Shown here: piece by piece, positions 7,871-17,133 of the stretch
How positions within the stretch are numbered: the stretch's first letter is position 1
Layout: each line of letters starts with the position of its first letter
DNA from: Dickeya oryzae
Lineage (GTDB): Bacteria; Pseudomonadota; Gammaproteobacteria; Enterobacterales; Enterobacteriaceae
Assembly (NCBI RefSeq): GCF_009372235.1
Contig: NZ_ML762920.1
Span: 186,001 to 250,000, forward strand
Length of the DNA: 64,000 nucleotides
Reading direction: 5' to 3'
Position numbers and translations under genes: made by a program
Notes under the pieces: model-generated
Databases searched by the model: none
Told to the model about the DNA's origin: nothing
The model's input: only the letters and a program-made list of their open reading frames with translations

Positions 7871-10354
7871 ATGGCTATTGAATATAGTAATTTTAATTTA
7901 ACGGCAGGTAATGCTGTGCGTTACTGGCAGCTATCCGATATTTCAAGTTTACGCTATGACACGGTGGATTTACCGATGGCAGGCGAAATGGATCCGTTTT
8001 TCTTTTTAAGCAAACATAAGAACTTCATTCCGCATACTTACCCGTGCCGTGATATTTTTCGCCAGCACTTTTCCGAGAAAAAGCCACAACCGTTTGCAAG
8101 CGCAGACTATTCTCGTTGGTGGTTCCCTTTCGCCTCAGACAGAGTCGATCTGTCCGGTTTTTGGTTCCGTCCAACCCGCGTTGGTGCCTGGGCCAGAACG
8201 CTGCTCGATTGCCCGCAGGCAGGTGAATATCGTTTTCGCCTGACAACCTGTGGCGGCGCGGTGCTAAAGCTCAATGGTGAAGAAGTACTCTGGATGGCTG
8301 ATTACCAGCGCAATCTGGAAAGCCAGCGTGAATTCAGCCTGTCACTGCATGCCGGAAAAAACGAGCTTGAGATCTGGTTCGATGATTTAGCCGAACGTGA
8401 TATTCGTTTCTTTTTCGAACTCGACTACCTCGCTGGCGAGCCGCTACACATTGCGCTGGCCCCCCCCCTGTCTGACATACAAGTCAAAGAGATGGAACAG
8501 CTGTTGGACGGCGTTTCCTTTGAGCATCCGGTGTATAACCGTGGCACCATTCGCCTGGTATTCCCGCAGCCTTCCTCGACAGACTATAGGTTACACGTCA
8601 ACGTCCTGGGCGATTTCATCTCTCTCGATAAACCCGTAGCATTTCACACCCAACTGACCGCCGGTGAGTCGCTGGTCGCTATCGCTGAAAGCGAAGAAAT
8701 CCCGGCGGACTTTCGCAATTTCCACATAACACTGCAACGCGAAGGGTTCCAGATTAGCCGCACCCTGGGGGTTGAAATCTGCCACGCCGACCGGCAGAAG
8801 GATATTCCACAAACACAAGAAGCGCGGATTGCTGAAGCGCTAAGTGTGGTCGCTCATGAGGGTGAATACAGCAGCGTCAAAGCTCTCGCGCGTCTGGCCT
8901 GCGGCCTTAACGATGAGCAAACCCAGCAGATGCTTGATGGCGTTTTGCCGTCCGTACTCGACTGTCATGATTGCGCAGACTTTACCCTTGTTCCGCTGTT
9001 GTGGTGCCGCACAGTGTGGGGCGATGAGATCGATCCGGCAGTACGTGGGCGTATTGATGACGCCATTCTGCGCTTTCGATACTGGATGGATGAACCGGGC
9101 AACGATGTCCAATGGTACTTCTCTGAAAATCACGCCCTGTTGTTCCACACGGCGGCGCTACTGGCGGGCAATCTCTTCCCAGAGGCTATTTTCACTCGCT
9201 CCGGACGTAGCGGACGTGAGCAGGCGGCGGCAGGTAAAGCGCGCGTCATCACATGGCTGGACCATTTTGAACAATGCGAAATGGCCGAATGGAACTCTGC
9301 GCCCTATTTCCCCATCGATCTGAAAGGATTAACCGCACTCGCGGCGCTGTCAGGCGACGCGCAGATAAGCAAACGCGCGATTGCAGCCATAGAGCGCCTG
9401 CTCACGCAGATTGCCCGTTCAGCCCATCACGGCTTTCTGACCGCCTCGCAGGGACGTTCGTACGAACATACCCTACGCGCCGGACGCTCTCTGGAACTTG
9501 CGGCCATTTCGCGTTTGCTCTGGGGAAAAGGCAACTACGGCTGTCGCTTCCATGCACTGCCGCAATTAGCACTTCTGCTGCGTGATGGTCTGCTCAACCC
9601 GCCAAGTGAGCTCGCTGACGTTGCTGCCTGGCAAAAAGAGAGCGCTGCCGAGTGGTGTTTCGCGCAAGGTGCTAACCGAATTGCCCGACTGTATCACTAC
9701 AAAAACCGCCATGCGGCAATGGGGTCGATAGCGGGCTACCGCTGGGGCGAGTGGGGTTATCAGGAAACACCTTTCCATTTACGCCTTGGCAGCCAACCCG
9801 AAGCGCAGATCTGGATCAATCATCCGGGAGAGACCTTGCACGGTGGCTTCGGTCGCCCCTCCTACTGGGGTGGATGCGGCACGCTCCCCCGCGTTCAGCA
9901 ATATCGAGGATTGGCTGTGCTGATTTTCAATTTGCATGAGGGCCAACCGTCCTTTACCCACGCGTGGCTGCCGCAAAGCCAGTTTGATGAGGTCGCTATC
10001 AACAACCAGTACGCAGCCGTACGCAGCGGTGACGGAATGGCGCTGCTGATGGGAAACCAGGCGTTTGAAACGGTGAGTACAGGCCCAACCCGAGACTGTG
10101 AAATTCGCCTTAACGGGCAGCAAACCTGTTGGCTGGTTCGCATCAACGACCGTGTCGATAGCAGTCTGGACACCTTTCTCACACGCTTTAGCTCCCTGGC
10201 AATGACTCAACACGACGACGGCAGCATAGCAGTGAACGATCCGCTGTACGGCACAGTGTGTTTCCTGGCTGACGGGCGAGTGAGCGCCGAAGGCCGCACG
10301 CTTGACCCTCAGCAGTGGAGCGTCATTGGCAGTAGCTGTGAACTTCCTCTGTAG
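7871..10354 (+). CDS. Large uncharacterised protein of glycan locus, possible glycosidase or lyase
   Basis: An 827-aa protein I do not recognise as a named CAZy family. By eye there are three parts. An N-terminal beta-rich part (about 1-300) includes a ligand-binding-like stretch around FRLTTCGGAVLKLNG. A central helical part (about 310-600) looks like an alpha/alpha toroid, with a conspicuous SENHALLFH segment (Glu419-Asn420-His421) and aromatic-acidic motifs such as EWNSAPYFPID. A C-terminal beta-rich part (about 610-827) has short runs such as GGFGRPSYWGG. This layout recalls toroid plus beta-sandwich lyases and hydrolases. ATG 7871 has GGAG 7 bp upstream; the TTG at 7859 is a poorer start. 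No signal peptide, so it probably acts on imported oligosaccharides, between GH105 and the MFS importer. Confidence 0.6.
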   Translation: MAIEYSNFNLTAGNAVRYWQLSDISSLRYDTVDLPMAGEMDPFFFLSKHKNFIPHTYPCRDIFRQHFSEKKPQPFASADYSRWWFPFASDRVDLSGFWFRPTRVGAWARTLLDCPQAGEYRFRLTTCGGAVLKLNGEEVLWMADYQRNLESQREFSLSLHAGKNELEIWFDDLAERDIRFFFELDYLAGEPLHIALAPPLSDIQVKEMEQLLDGVSFEHPVYNRGTIRLVFPQPSSTDYRLHVNVLGDFISLDKPVAFHTQLTAGESLVAIAESEEIPADFRNFHITLQREGFQISRTLGVEICHADRQKDIPQTQEARIAEALSVVAHEGEYSSVKALARLACGLNDEQTQQMLDGVLPSVLDCHDCADFTLVPLLWCRTVWGDEIDPAVRGRIDDAILRFRYWMDEPGNDVQWYFSENHALLFHTAALLAGNLFPEAIFTRSGRSGREQAAAGKARVITWLDHFEQCEMAEWNSAPYFPIDLKGLTALAALSGDAQISKRAIAAIERLLTQIARSAHHGFLTASQGRSYEHTLRAGRSLELAAISRLLWGKGNYGCRFHALPQLALLLRDGLLNPPSELADVAAWQKESAAEWCFAQGANRIARLYHYKNRHAAMGSIAGYRWGEWGYQETPFHLRLGSQPEAQIWINHPGETLHGGFGRPSYWGGCGTLPRVQQYRGLAVLIFNLHEGQPSFTHAWLPQSQFDEVAINNQYAAVRSGDGMALLMGNQAFETVSTGPTRDCEIRLNGQQTCWLVRINDRVDSSLDTFLTRFSSLAMTQHDDGSIAVNDPLYGTVCFLADGRVSAEGRTLDPQQWSVIGSSCELPL

Positions 10355-10390
10355 CCAACACCCGACACAGACCGGGCAAGGAAAATAATA

Positions 10391-11737
10391 ATGGATACAC
10401 AAATCGACAAACAGTCAGCACCTTCAGGGCGTACCTCTGGTCATGTTAATCCGAGCAGTCTGCACAATTCCGCACTCGAAGGGGCTAAACCGCAACGCAA
10501 CTATCGCTGGGTAGTGTGTTCCATGCTGGTATTTGCTACGACAGTTAACTATATGGACCGTCAGATCCTCGGCCTGCTGGCACCTATGCTGCAAAAAGAT
10601 ATCGGCTGGACGGAGATGGAATACAGCTGGCTGGTCAATGCTTTTACCGTGGCTTACGGTGTCGGCACGCTGGTATGTGGGCGAATTATCGACAAACTGG
10701 GGACCAAAATTAGTTATGCCGTGGCGATGGTCGTTTGGAGCACCGCGGCAATGCTGCATGCTGTCGCCGGTTCAGTCATCGGCTTTGCGGTGGTACGCGT
10801 ACTGCTCGGGCTTGGTGAATCGGCTAACTTCCCGGCCGCGATGAAAGTGATTGCCGAGTGGCATCCCAAAAAGGAGCGCACACTGGCGACCGGCATTCTT
10901 GGGGTTGCGGTGAATATCGGCGTGGTGATCTCTCCGGCACTGATTCCACTCATTGCGATACATTATGGCTGGCAAGGCGCGTTCTTAATTTTGGGTGCGG
11001 TTGGCTTTCTGTGGCTGATCCCCTGGTTCCTCGCCTTTGGTCCGGTGAAGGCGAAAACCAGTGCGGAAGAGCAAGCCTGGATTGCCCAGGATAAAGAAGA
11101 GATCGTGAATGTTTCCGCCATTAAATGGTCGCGTCTGTTGGGTTATCGCCAACTGTGGGCCGTGGCATTAGGTAAAATGTTGACCGACCCAATTTGGTGG
11201 TTCTTCCTGTTCTGGCTACCGAAATGGCTGCATGAATCACGCGGTATCGACATGAAAGGCTTAGGCTTGCCGCTTATCGTGATTTATCTCTTCGCCATCG
11301 TTGGCAGCCTGGGGGCTGGCTGGTTACCCGGTAAACTGATGAGCAAAGGCTTCAGTACCGCCAGCGCGCGTAAAATCACGATGCTTATCTGCGCCTGCCT
11401 TGTTTTGCCGATTTTCGCCGCCACTCAGGTTGAAAATCTGTGGGCTGCCGTGGCGCTGGTTGGTTTGGCCGCAGCGGCTCACCAGGGCTGGTCCGCCAAC
11501 ATTCTGACCTCGGTATCGGACCTGTTCCCAAGCGCTGCCGTCGGTTCAGTCGTGGGGATTGGCAGCACGTTTGGGATGATCGGCAGCGTCATCTTCTCTA
11601 CTGTCATTGGTGCCGTTCTCGATGCATCAGGTAACTACTGGGCTCTTTTCGCCATCAGCTCCGTCGCTTACCTACTGGCATGGGCGGTTATGTATCTCCT
11701 GCTCGTGCCGAAAATGGAACGTGCTAGTTTTGATTAA
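10391..11737 (+). CDS. MFS transporter, ExuT-like anion:cation symporter family
   Basis: A 448-aa inner-membrane protein with about 12 hydrophobic segments. It has the ACS-family signature NYMDRQILGLLAPMLQ in the first segment and RVLLGLGESANFPAAMK before the fourth, as in hexuronate importer ExuT and relatives. A hydrophilic N-terminal tail of about 35 residues precedes the first membrane segment. It would import a sugar acid or an acidic oligosaccharide by proton symport. It follows the 827-aa gene by 36 bp and closes the operon, converging on a LacI-type repressor. The substrate is probably an uronic acid-containing oligosaccharide handled by the GH105 enzyme; this is inferred from context. 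Confidence 0.85.
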   Translation: MDTQIDKQSAPSGRTSGHVNPSSLHNSALEGAKPQRNYRWVVCSMLVFATTVNYMDRQILGLLAPMLQKDIGWTEMEYSWLVNAFTVAYGVGTLVCGRIIDKLGTKISYAVAMVVWSTAAMLHAVAGSVIGFAVVRVLLGLGESANFPAAMKVIAEWHPKKERTLATGILGVAVNIGVVISPALIPLIAIHYGWQGAFLILGAVGFLWLIPWFLAFGPVKAKTSAEEQAWIAQDKEEIVNVSAIKWSRLLGYRQLWAVALGKMLTDPIWWFFLFWLPKWLHESRGIDMKGLGLPLIVIYLFAIVGSLGAGWLPGKLMSKGFSTASARKITMLICACLVLPIFAATQVENLWAAVALVGLAAAAHQGWSANILTSVSDLFPSAAVGSVVGIGSTFGMIGSVIFSTVIGAVLDASGNYWALFAISSVAYLLAWAVMYLLLVPKMERASFD

Positions 11738-11761
11738 CCCGCTTTCTTTCCGGTGGCCGCA

Positions 11762-12802
11762 TCACTCGATGCGGGCCACCGATTGACGTTCTACCATGGA
11801 GCACGCCAGCTCAATACGCCTTGGCGTCTCAACACTACCCGCAATCATGTCCTGCAACAGCTCTAGCGCCAGGGTGCCAATTTCCTGTACTGGAAGATGA
11901 ACGGTGGTTAATGGCGGTGTCGCAAAATCGGCCTGCGGCAGATTATTCATACCGATCACCGAAATATCTTCCGGCACGCGCAGTCCCAAGGCCCGTACGC
12001 CATTAATCGCGCCGAGCGCCAACGAATCATTGGCACACAGTATCGCTGTGCACTCACCCGGATTGTCGCCCAGGCGCGCAATCACCGCCTGCTCCGCCAG
12101 CTCTGGCAACCAGTCGCTTACCGTCAAGACGCGCGAGTTGTCGCACACCAGTTGGCGACAGCGCATTGCTTCACGCCAGCCGTCCTCCCGTTGTTCAATC
12201 GTCCGTCGGCCGGGATGGGTTAAAAACAGAATGTCGCGATGCCCGCGATCCAGCAGATATTCGCAGGCCATGCGCGTCGCCGAACGATTACAGGGAAGCA
12301 CGCTGGACAACCGCATCAACGGGTCTTCCGTATTCACTAAGACCGCCGGTTTTTTCAGGTTCACCAACGTATTCAGAAAGACGCCGTCATCCACCGTCAG
12401 TGCCAATACCCCACCCACATCAGGTTCTTCCAGCAACGCCTGCAAAGCACCATTGTTATTATCGTTGAGCGGATGGGTAATCAGATCAACGCCCAGCACC
12501 TTCGCTCGCTCCTTTAATCCTTGCAACACGTACCAGCTAAACTGGTAGCGGTTATAATCCAGCATCGCTACCTGCGAAATAGCCAGAACGATTCGCGCGC
12601 CGCCCAGTTCCTGAGCAGGGGTATAACGCATAGCACGCGCCACCTCCTGAATCCGCATACGCAGTTCGTGACTAACCCCTTTTTCACCCGACAGCGCTCG
12701 TGACACCGTACTGAGCGAAGTTCGGCAACGGGTGGCAATATCCTCCAGCCGTACCCGGCGATATCCAGCGTCGCGCTCTTCCTTATTATCTGGTTTACTC
12801 AT
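11762..12802 (-). CDS. LacI-family transcriptional regulator
   Basis: A 346-aa regulator. The N-terminal LacI helix-turn-helix is RLEDIATRCRTSLSTVSRAL (about 18-37), followed by the hinge region with ARAMRYTP. The C-terminal periplasmic-binding-protein-like domain (about 70-340) includes the typical ILCANDSLALGAINGVRALG and PEDISVIGMNNLP segments. It converges on the MFS gene with only 24 bp between stops, so it is probably the local regulator of the GH105 to MFS operon, responding to an uronide-type inducer. The 14-residue charged N-terminal extension before the HTH is unusual but modest. Upstream (12803-12878) there is a short gap before the glutathione peroxidase gene, which has the same direction. 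Confidence 0.9.
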   Translation of the reverse strand: MSKPDNKEERDAGYRRVRLEDIATRCRTSLSTVSRALSGEKGVSHELRMRIQEVARAMRYTPAQELGGARIVLAISQVAMLDYNRYQFSWYVLQGLKERAKVLGVDLITHPLNDNNNGALQALLEEPDVGGVLALTVDDGVFLNTLVNLKKPAVLVNTEDPLMRLSSVLPCNRSATRMACEYLLDRGHRDILFLTHPGRRTIEQREDGWREAMRCRQLVCDNSRVLTVSDWLPELAEQAVIARLGDNPGECTAILCANDSLALGAINGVRALGLRVPEDISVIGMNNLPQADFATPPLTTVHLPVQEIGTLALELLQDMIAGSVETPRRIELACSMVERQSVARIE

Positions 12803-12878
12803 ATCCCATCCTTTCTGCCCTCGCTCAGCGTAATCCCAAAGACTTTTTTAGATTGAACGGTTCGAATTACCGAAACAC

Positions 12879-13361
12879 TTAGCTTTCAAGTGCAGCAAGG
12901 ATTGTGGCTTCTATTTTCTCTGGGGTGGTGAACGGTGCAAAACGCTTGAGCGGTTTACCGTCGCGACCGATCAGGAACTTAGTGAAGTTCCATTTGATCC
13001 GCCCACCCAGCACGCCGGGCAATTCGTTTTTCAGATAACGAAACACCGGATGCGCGGCGGTTCCGTTGACCTCTACTTTCTCGAACATCGGGAAACTCAC
13101 GCCATAGTTAATGTGACAAGTCTGCGCGATGTCGTCGGCGTTGCCGGGTTCCTGTTTACCGAACTGGTTACAGGGGAAACCCAGCACCACCAAACCCTGA
13201 GCGGCATATTTCTGGTAGAGCGCTTCAAGACCACCGTATTGTGGTGTAAAGCCACAATGGCTGGCGGTATTAACGACCAGAACCACCTTACCAGCGTAGT
13301 CGGCCATCGAGATCAGTTGGCCGCCCAGACTGGTGGCGGTAAATTGATGAAAGGTAGTCAT
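12879..13361 (-). CDS. Glutathione peroxidase-like thiol peroxidase
   Basis: A 160-aa peroxidase of the GPx/BtuE family that reduces hydroperoxides through a reactive cysteine. The peroxidatic Cys36 lies in VNTASHCGFTPQYGG. The catalytic Gln and Trp partners are in GFPCNQFGKQEPG and in KWNFTKFLIGRDG. ATG 13361 is chosen because the homologous region begins at MTTFHQF and GAGGA lies a few bases upstream. The frame stays open further upstream, to 13619, but that part has no family similarity. The 330-bp gap 13362-13690 holds nothing else I can identify. Such proteins often use thioredoxin rather than glutathione. The role is oxidative stress defence in the cytoplasm. Confidence 0.9.
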   Translation of the reverse strand: MTTFHQFTATSLGGQLISMADYAGKVVLVVNTASHCGFTPQYGGLEALYQKYAAQGLVVLGFPCNQFGKQEPGNADDIAQTCHINYGVSFPMFEKVEVNGTAAHPVFRYLKNELPGVLGGRIKWNFTKFLIGRDGKPLKRFAPFTTPEKIEATILAALES

Positions 13362-13690
13362 ATCGGAATCCTCAAAGCAGAGCCAGTTCGACGTCGACAT
13401 TGCCACGTAGCGCGTTCCTGTTGGGGCATGGGGCATGGGCCGTGGCGAGTAGAGCCTGTTCCTGATGGCCAGGCAGGTCTGGAATCGTGTGCGATACATC
13501 TTTGCAAAGTCGAACGAAAAGAACAACAAACCGGCGACCTTTGCCCTGCTCTCCCTGATTAACACACTATGAAGTTCATTGAGCGCGTTGGGGTACGAAA
13601 CCAAATAGCGTGTCATCACCAGACTGTCAGAGCGGACATGCGTATTGTCCGCCGATTACTCAGGGCTAAATGTAAGTAACTACAACCGAA

Positions 13691-13927
13691 TCATGACCGC
13701 TGCGGTGATGCAAATTTTGCAGCAATCATTTCAGATGTGGGTTGTATTCCCCCAAGACTCCACTGCTCTGGGTCATGCTCGTCAATTCGAATCCATACCG
13801 AACGCCGAAACTCAGGATCGCCTTTCCCCTCAATGTCAACAATAAGGTCAGTCATACGACGTAGAAGTTCACTTTTTTGCTCCGGGCTCAAAATCCCTTT
13901 AATGGTTTGCACATTGACGAAGGGCAT
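13691..13927 (-). CDS. 4-oxalocrotonate tautomerase family protein
   Basis: A 78-aa protein starting MPFVNVQTIKGILSPEQK, with the catalytic Pro directly after Met. It has the Arg-containing segment RRSVWIRIDEHDPEQWSLGG, typical of the small tautomerase superfamily. It acts on keto-enol or related unsaturated acids; the natural substrate is unknown. AAGGAGAA stands immediately upstream. It is transcribed divergently from an HxlR regulator 61 bp away, a pairing commonly seen when HxlR controls a detoxification gene. It is distinct from pptA at 2913. Confidence 0.85.
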   Translation of the reverse strand: MPFVNVQTIKGILSPEQKSELLRRMTDLIVDIEGKGDPEFRRSVWIRIDEHDPEQWSLGGIQPTSEMIAAKFASPQRS

Positions 13928-13988
13928 TGTATTCTCCTTAACTAGCTGGGTATTAAAATCATACTCAGGTTAGAGGGCAAATGTACAC

Positions 13989-14447
13989 ATGTCAAAAGAT
14001 AATTCCTTACCGTACCTGTCACCTGAACTTTGCGGGCTTGCTGCAGCAGCAGAACTACTTGGAGATCAATGGATTTTGTTGATTCTAAGGGAGGCTTTTT
14101 ACGGGGTTAGTCGCTTTGAAACGATACGCGCACATACAAAAATCACGAAGCAGACATTGGCAAACCGATTAAAAAAAATGACTGAACTCGGTCTCCTTTG
14201 CAAAATCCCCTATCAGGAAGAAGGTACACGTGAACGCTATGAATATGTTCTCACCCCCAAAAGCCGATCGCTGGCACCGCTTCTTTTTTCCCTAATGGAA
14301 TGGGGTCATAAAAATATATTGCATGATGAGCCACATATTTCCTTAGTTGATAAAAGCACGGGGGACGTAGTGCACAGTGCATTTGTATCAACAAGGGGGA
14401 ATATCGTTGATGCTAAAAATCTCAAGATAGTGGCGTTCAAACGTTAA
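13989..14447 (+). CDS. HxlR-family winged-helix regulator
   Basis: A 152-aa protein with the HxlR winged-helix domain at about residues 10-105. Typical features are LLGDQWILLILREAFYGVSRF, the recognition region KITKQTLANRLKKMTELGLL and the wing sequence EGTRERYEYVLTPKSRSL. An unusual C-terminal part of about 45 residues follows, rich in Asp, Val and Lys (HISLVDKSTGDVVHSAF), which resembles a small zinc-ribbon remnant or dimer extension without cysteines. Divergent from the tautomerase gene, so it probably represses it and itself. HxlR proteins usually sense aldehydes, quinones or redox state. Confidence 0.85.
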   Translation: MSKDNSLPYLSPELCGLAAAAELLGDQWILLILREAFYGVSRFETIRAHTKITKQTLANRLKKMTELGLLCKIPYQEEGTRERYEYVLTPKSRSLAPLLFSLMEWGHKNILHDEPHISLVDKSTGDVVHSAFVSTRGNIVDAKNLKIVAFKR

Positions 14448-14814
14448 TGTGCCTACTAACGTTATTCTCGCTGGTTTCGTTCGCTCATTAAATGCCTACA
14501 TGTAATGTCCGCTTCTGAGACCGTGCAGATAAGCCACTCAGACTGAGGGGCTGCTCTGAGCTATGAAGAGTCCATTAAATTAATGCGTTTGCGCCTTGAT
14601 CTGAATGGAAAGGTTTAGCAACAGAGGTGAATAACTGCAATGTGGGTGACCTGTTCCCCGTAAATCAACACAAGCTGATGATAGCAATGTCCGCTCCTGG
14701 CACTTAGCTGACCGCAATAATTATTTAGATAATAATAGCAACCAGAAATAAATAACAATCCCGTAAACATACCCCATTAATAACCCCCCTATCATCCCGA
14801 TGATAGCGCGTTAT

Positions 14815-14850
14815 AAAAAAAAGCCCCCAACCATCAGGTCAGGGGCTTTT
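14815..14850 (-). terminator. Rho-independent terminator of the alcohol dehydrogenase gene
   Basis: Read on the minus strand, AAAAGCCCC, a 14-nt loop and GGGGCTTTT are followed by more T residues. It lies 23 bp past the stop of the alcohol dehydrogenase gene. The rest of the 425-bp gap 14448-14814 shows no gene or clear signal. Confidence 0.85.
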
Positions 14851-14872
14851 CAATATCGACACTCACATCACA

Positions 14873-16021
14873 TTAGAATGCGGCGGCAAAGATCTCGACG
14901 ATTTCCGCGTGAGTGGCTTTTTTCGGGTTGGTCAGACCGCAGGCATCTTTCAGCGCGTTATCGGCCAGGATGTTGAAGTCTTCTTCTTTCACACCCAGGT
15001 CTTTCAGGCCTGCCGGAATGCCGACGTCACGCGCCATCTGGCTGATGGCCTGGATAGCCGCTTCCGCTGCCTGCTGGTCGCTCAGACCGGCGACATCCAC
15101 TCCCAGTGCGACGGCAACGTCTTTCAGGCGCGGTGCAGCAACGGTGGCGTTATAACGCTCAACGTGCGGCAGCAGTACCGCGTTGCACACCCCGTGCGGC
15201 AGGTTGTAGAAACCGCCCAGTTGGTGCGCCATTGCATGCACATAACCCAGTGACGCGTTATTGAATGCCATGCCTGCCATGAACTGAGCATAGGCCATCT
15301 GTTCACGCGCGACCATGTTTTTACCGTCTTTCACGGCATCACGCAGGTGGTCACGAATCAGTTCCATCGCTTTGATTGCGACGGCGTCAGTAATCGGGTT
15401 GGCAGCGGTCGACACATAGGCTTCGATAGCATGGGTCAATGCGTCCATCCCGGTGGCGGCAGTCAACGATGCAGGCATGCCGACCATCAGTACCGGATCG
15501 TTGACGGACATCACCGGCGTCACGTTCTTATCCACAATCGCCATTTTCACGTGGCGCGCTTCATCGGTGATAATGCAGAAACGGGTCATTTCAGAGGCCG
15601 TTCCCGCCGTGGTGTTGATGCCGATAAGCGGCAGCTGCGGTTTGGCAGAGACATCCACGCCTTCATAGTCCGCAATTTCGCCGCCATTGGACGCCAGCAG
15701 GGCAATCCCTTTGGCACAGTCATGAGAAGATCCACCACCCAGCGAAACAACGCAATCGCTGTTGTTCGCTTTGAGAATTTTCAGGCCGGCATCCACGTTG
15801 GCCACAGTCGGGTTCGGCTGCACACCGTCATAGATAGCACTGTCGACCTGATATTTCTTCAGCAGTTGCTGCACGGAAGCCGCAACACCAATTTTGTTCA
15901 GCACGCCGTCGGTGACGATTAACGCGTGTTTGAAACCCTGCAACTGAATCTGCCTTGCCGCTTCCTCTAATGCACCTTCGCCCATCAGATTTAGGGCTGG
16001 AATGTAAAATGCGCTGCTCAT
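14873..16021 (-). CDS. yiaY: Iron-containing alcohol dehydrogenase (YiaY/AdhB type)
   Basis: A 382-aa group III alcohol dehydrogenase that interconverts primary alcohols and aldehydes with NAD(H). The nucleotide-binding segment is [13 protein letters not shown] (about 93-105). The metal site is complete: Asp193 and His197 in [10 protein letters not shown], His262 in [12 protein letters not shown], and His276 in NLPHGVCN. Length and sequence are close to E. coli YiaY and Zymomonas AdhB. It stands alone between a good terminator and the nar operon. The AT-rich 300 bp upstream presumably carries its promoter. The symbol is by similarity. Confidence 0.88.
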   Translation of the reverse strand: MSSAFYIPALNLMGEGALEEAARQIQLQGFKHALIVTDGVLNKIGVAASVQQLLKKYQVDSAIYDGVQPNPTVANVDAGLKILKANNSDCVVSLGGGSSHDCAKGIALLASNGGEIADYEGVDVSAKPQLPLIGINTTAGTASEMTRFCIITDEARHVKMAIVDKNVTPVMSVNDPVLMVGMPASLTAATGMDALTHAIEAYVSTAANPITDAVAIKAMELIRDHLRDAVKDGKNMVAREQMAYAQFMAGMAFNNASLGYVHAMAHQLGGFYNLPHGVCNAVLLPHVERYNATVAAPRLKDVAVALGVDVAGLSDQQAAEAAIQAISQMARDVGIPAGLKDLGVKEEDFNILADNALKDACGLTNPKKATHAEIVEIFAAAF

Positions 16022-16336
16022 AGTTCACCATCCATTTTATTACAGAGTTTTAACCCGGATTCATCCTAGCATTGACATTTTTCAGTAAAATTGACCCAGA
16101 GCAAATTTCTAACACTCTTTACACACGAAGTGAGAAATCTTTCTTTTCTTTTATATCAACTGGTAACCAACTGTTATTTTAGTAAATAACCATTTCATGT
16201 GATGAAATTATATTGCCGATGATATAACCCGCCACACCGGATGAGGCAGTGCTTGCGTCACAATTCATTTACATAGGAAATGACGTGGGTGTCGGGCCTG
16301 TGGGGATAATAAGGGCGCGTCGAACGATGGTACCAT

Positions 16337-16351
16337 AGCAGAAATTCTGCT
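16337..16351. other. Short perfect dyad in the yiaY-narI gap
   Basis: AGCAGAAATTCTGCT has 7-bp arms around one base. The gap 16022-16393 is AT-rich near yiaY and otherwise without a recognisable gene. A hairpin or operator role cannot be decided. Confidence 0.3.
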
Positions 16352-16393
16352 GATGATAAAAAGAGCAAAAGGCAAGAAAAACGAACGGATATG

Positions 16394-16436
16394 CCCCACA
16401 CAGACAACACCGTCATCAGACGGCGTTGTGGTGGGG
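16394..16436 (-). terminator. Hairpin ending the narGHJI operon
   Basis: A long imperfect stem pairs 16394-16414 with 16419-16436 around the loop ATCA. It contains the near-complementary parts ACAACACCGTC and GACGGCGTTGT, extended by CCCC/GGGG. It starts 14 bp past the narI stop. On the minus strand a T-rich stretch follows somewhat further down. Confidence 0.6.
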
Positions 16437-16449
16437 AGAAAGGAATGAA

Positions 16450-17133
16450 TTAGTGGCGGTTTCTGACCAGTTGATAACGGCGGGTCAGATACTCAATCGG
16501 CGCGCTCCAGATATGTACCAGACGGCAGAATGGGAACAGCAGGAACAGCGTCATCCCCAATACCAGGTGTACCCGGAAAATGAAGGCCACATCATCCAGA
16601 TAGGCTGAGGCACCACCCCGGAAAGTGACGACGGCCTGCGCCCAGTTCACCAGCTTCATCATCTCGCTGCCGTCCATGTGCTGCGCGGAAAACGGGATGG
16701 TCAACAACCCCAACGCCGCCTGAATCACCAGCAATGTCAGGATCAGAATATCACCGGTGGTGGAGGTGGCGCGGACACGCGGGTTAGTCAGCCGACGTCT
16801 TAACAACAAGATACCGCCAACCAGCGTCAACAGACCGCAAGCACCGCCACCGAACATCGCCATTTTCTGTTTTACGTCCAACGGCAGGAAAGATTCGTAC
16901 ATCCAGTGTGGCGTCATCATGCCCACAAAATGGCCGCCCAGTACGCCCAGAATGCCGATGTGGAACAGGTTAGATGCCAGCCGCATGCCTTTTTTATCCA
17001 GCATCTGACTGGAGCCAGCACGCCAGCTGTACTGACCATAGTCATAACGCAGCCAGCTGCCTGCCAGGAAAACCGCACCGGCGATGTAAGGATAGATATC
17101 GAATAAAAACAGATTGAGGTAATGCATCAGCAA
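16450..17133 (-). CDS. narI: Respiratory nitrate reductase, gamma subunit (cytochrome b)
   Basis: A 227-aa integral membrane protein with five hydrophobic segments. It anchors NarGH to the inner membrane and oxidises quinol through two b hemes. It begins [34 protein letters not shown] and has the expected heme-ligating histidines in [15 protein letters not shown] and in [22 protein letters not shown]. Length matches E. coli NarI (225 aa). It overlaps narJ by 7 bp at its start, indicating translational coupling, and is the last gene of narGHJI. Electrons pass from quinol through NarI to NarH and NarG, with proton release to the periplasm. Confidence 0.97.
   Translation of the reverse strand: MLMHYLNLFLFDIYPYIAGAVFLAGSWLRYDYGQYSWRAGSSQMLDKKGMRLASNLFHIGILGVLGGHFVGMMTPHWMYESFLPLDVKQKMAMFGGGACGLLTLVGGILLLRRRLTNPRVRATSTTGDILILTLLVIQAALGLLTIPFSAQHMDGSEMMKLVNWAQAVVTFRGGASAYLDDVAFIFRVHLVLGMTLFLLFPFCRLVHIWSAPIEYLTRRYQLVRNRH

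Noticed and set aside
11904-12548. Open frame of 214 aa antisense to the LacI gene
   Set aside because: The minus-strand LacI regulator explains the region completely.
15347-15922. Open frame of 191 aa antisense to yiaY
   Set aside because: Shadow of the alcohol dehydrogenase gene; no start signal or similarity.
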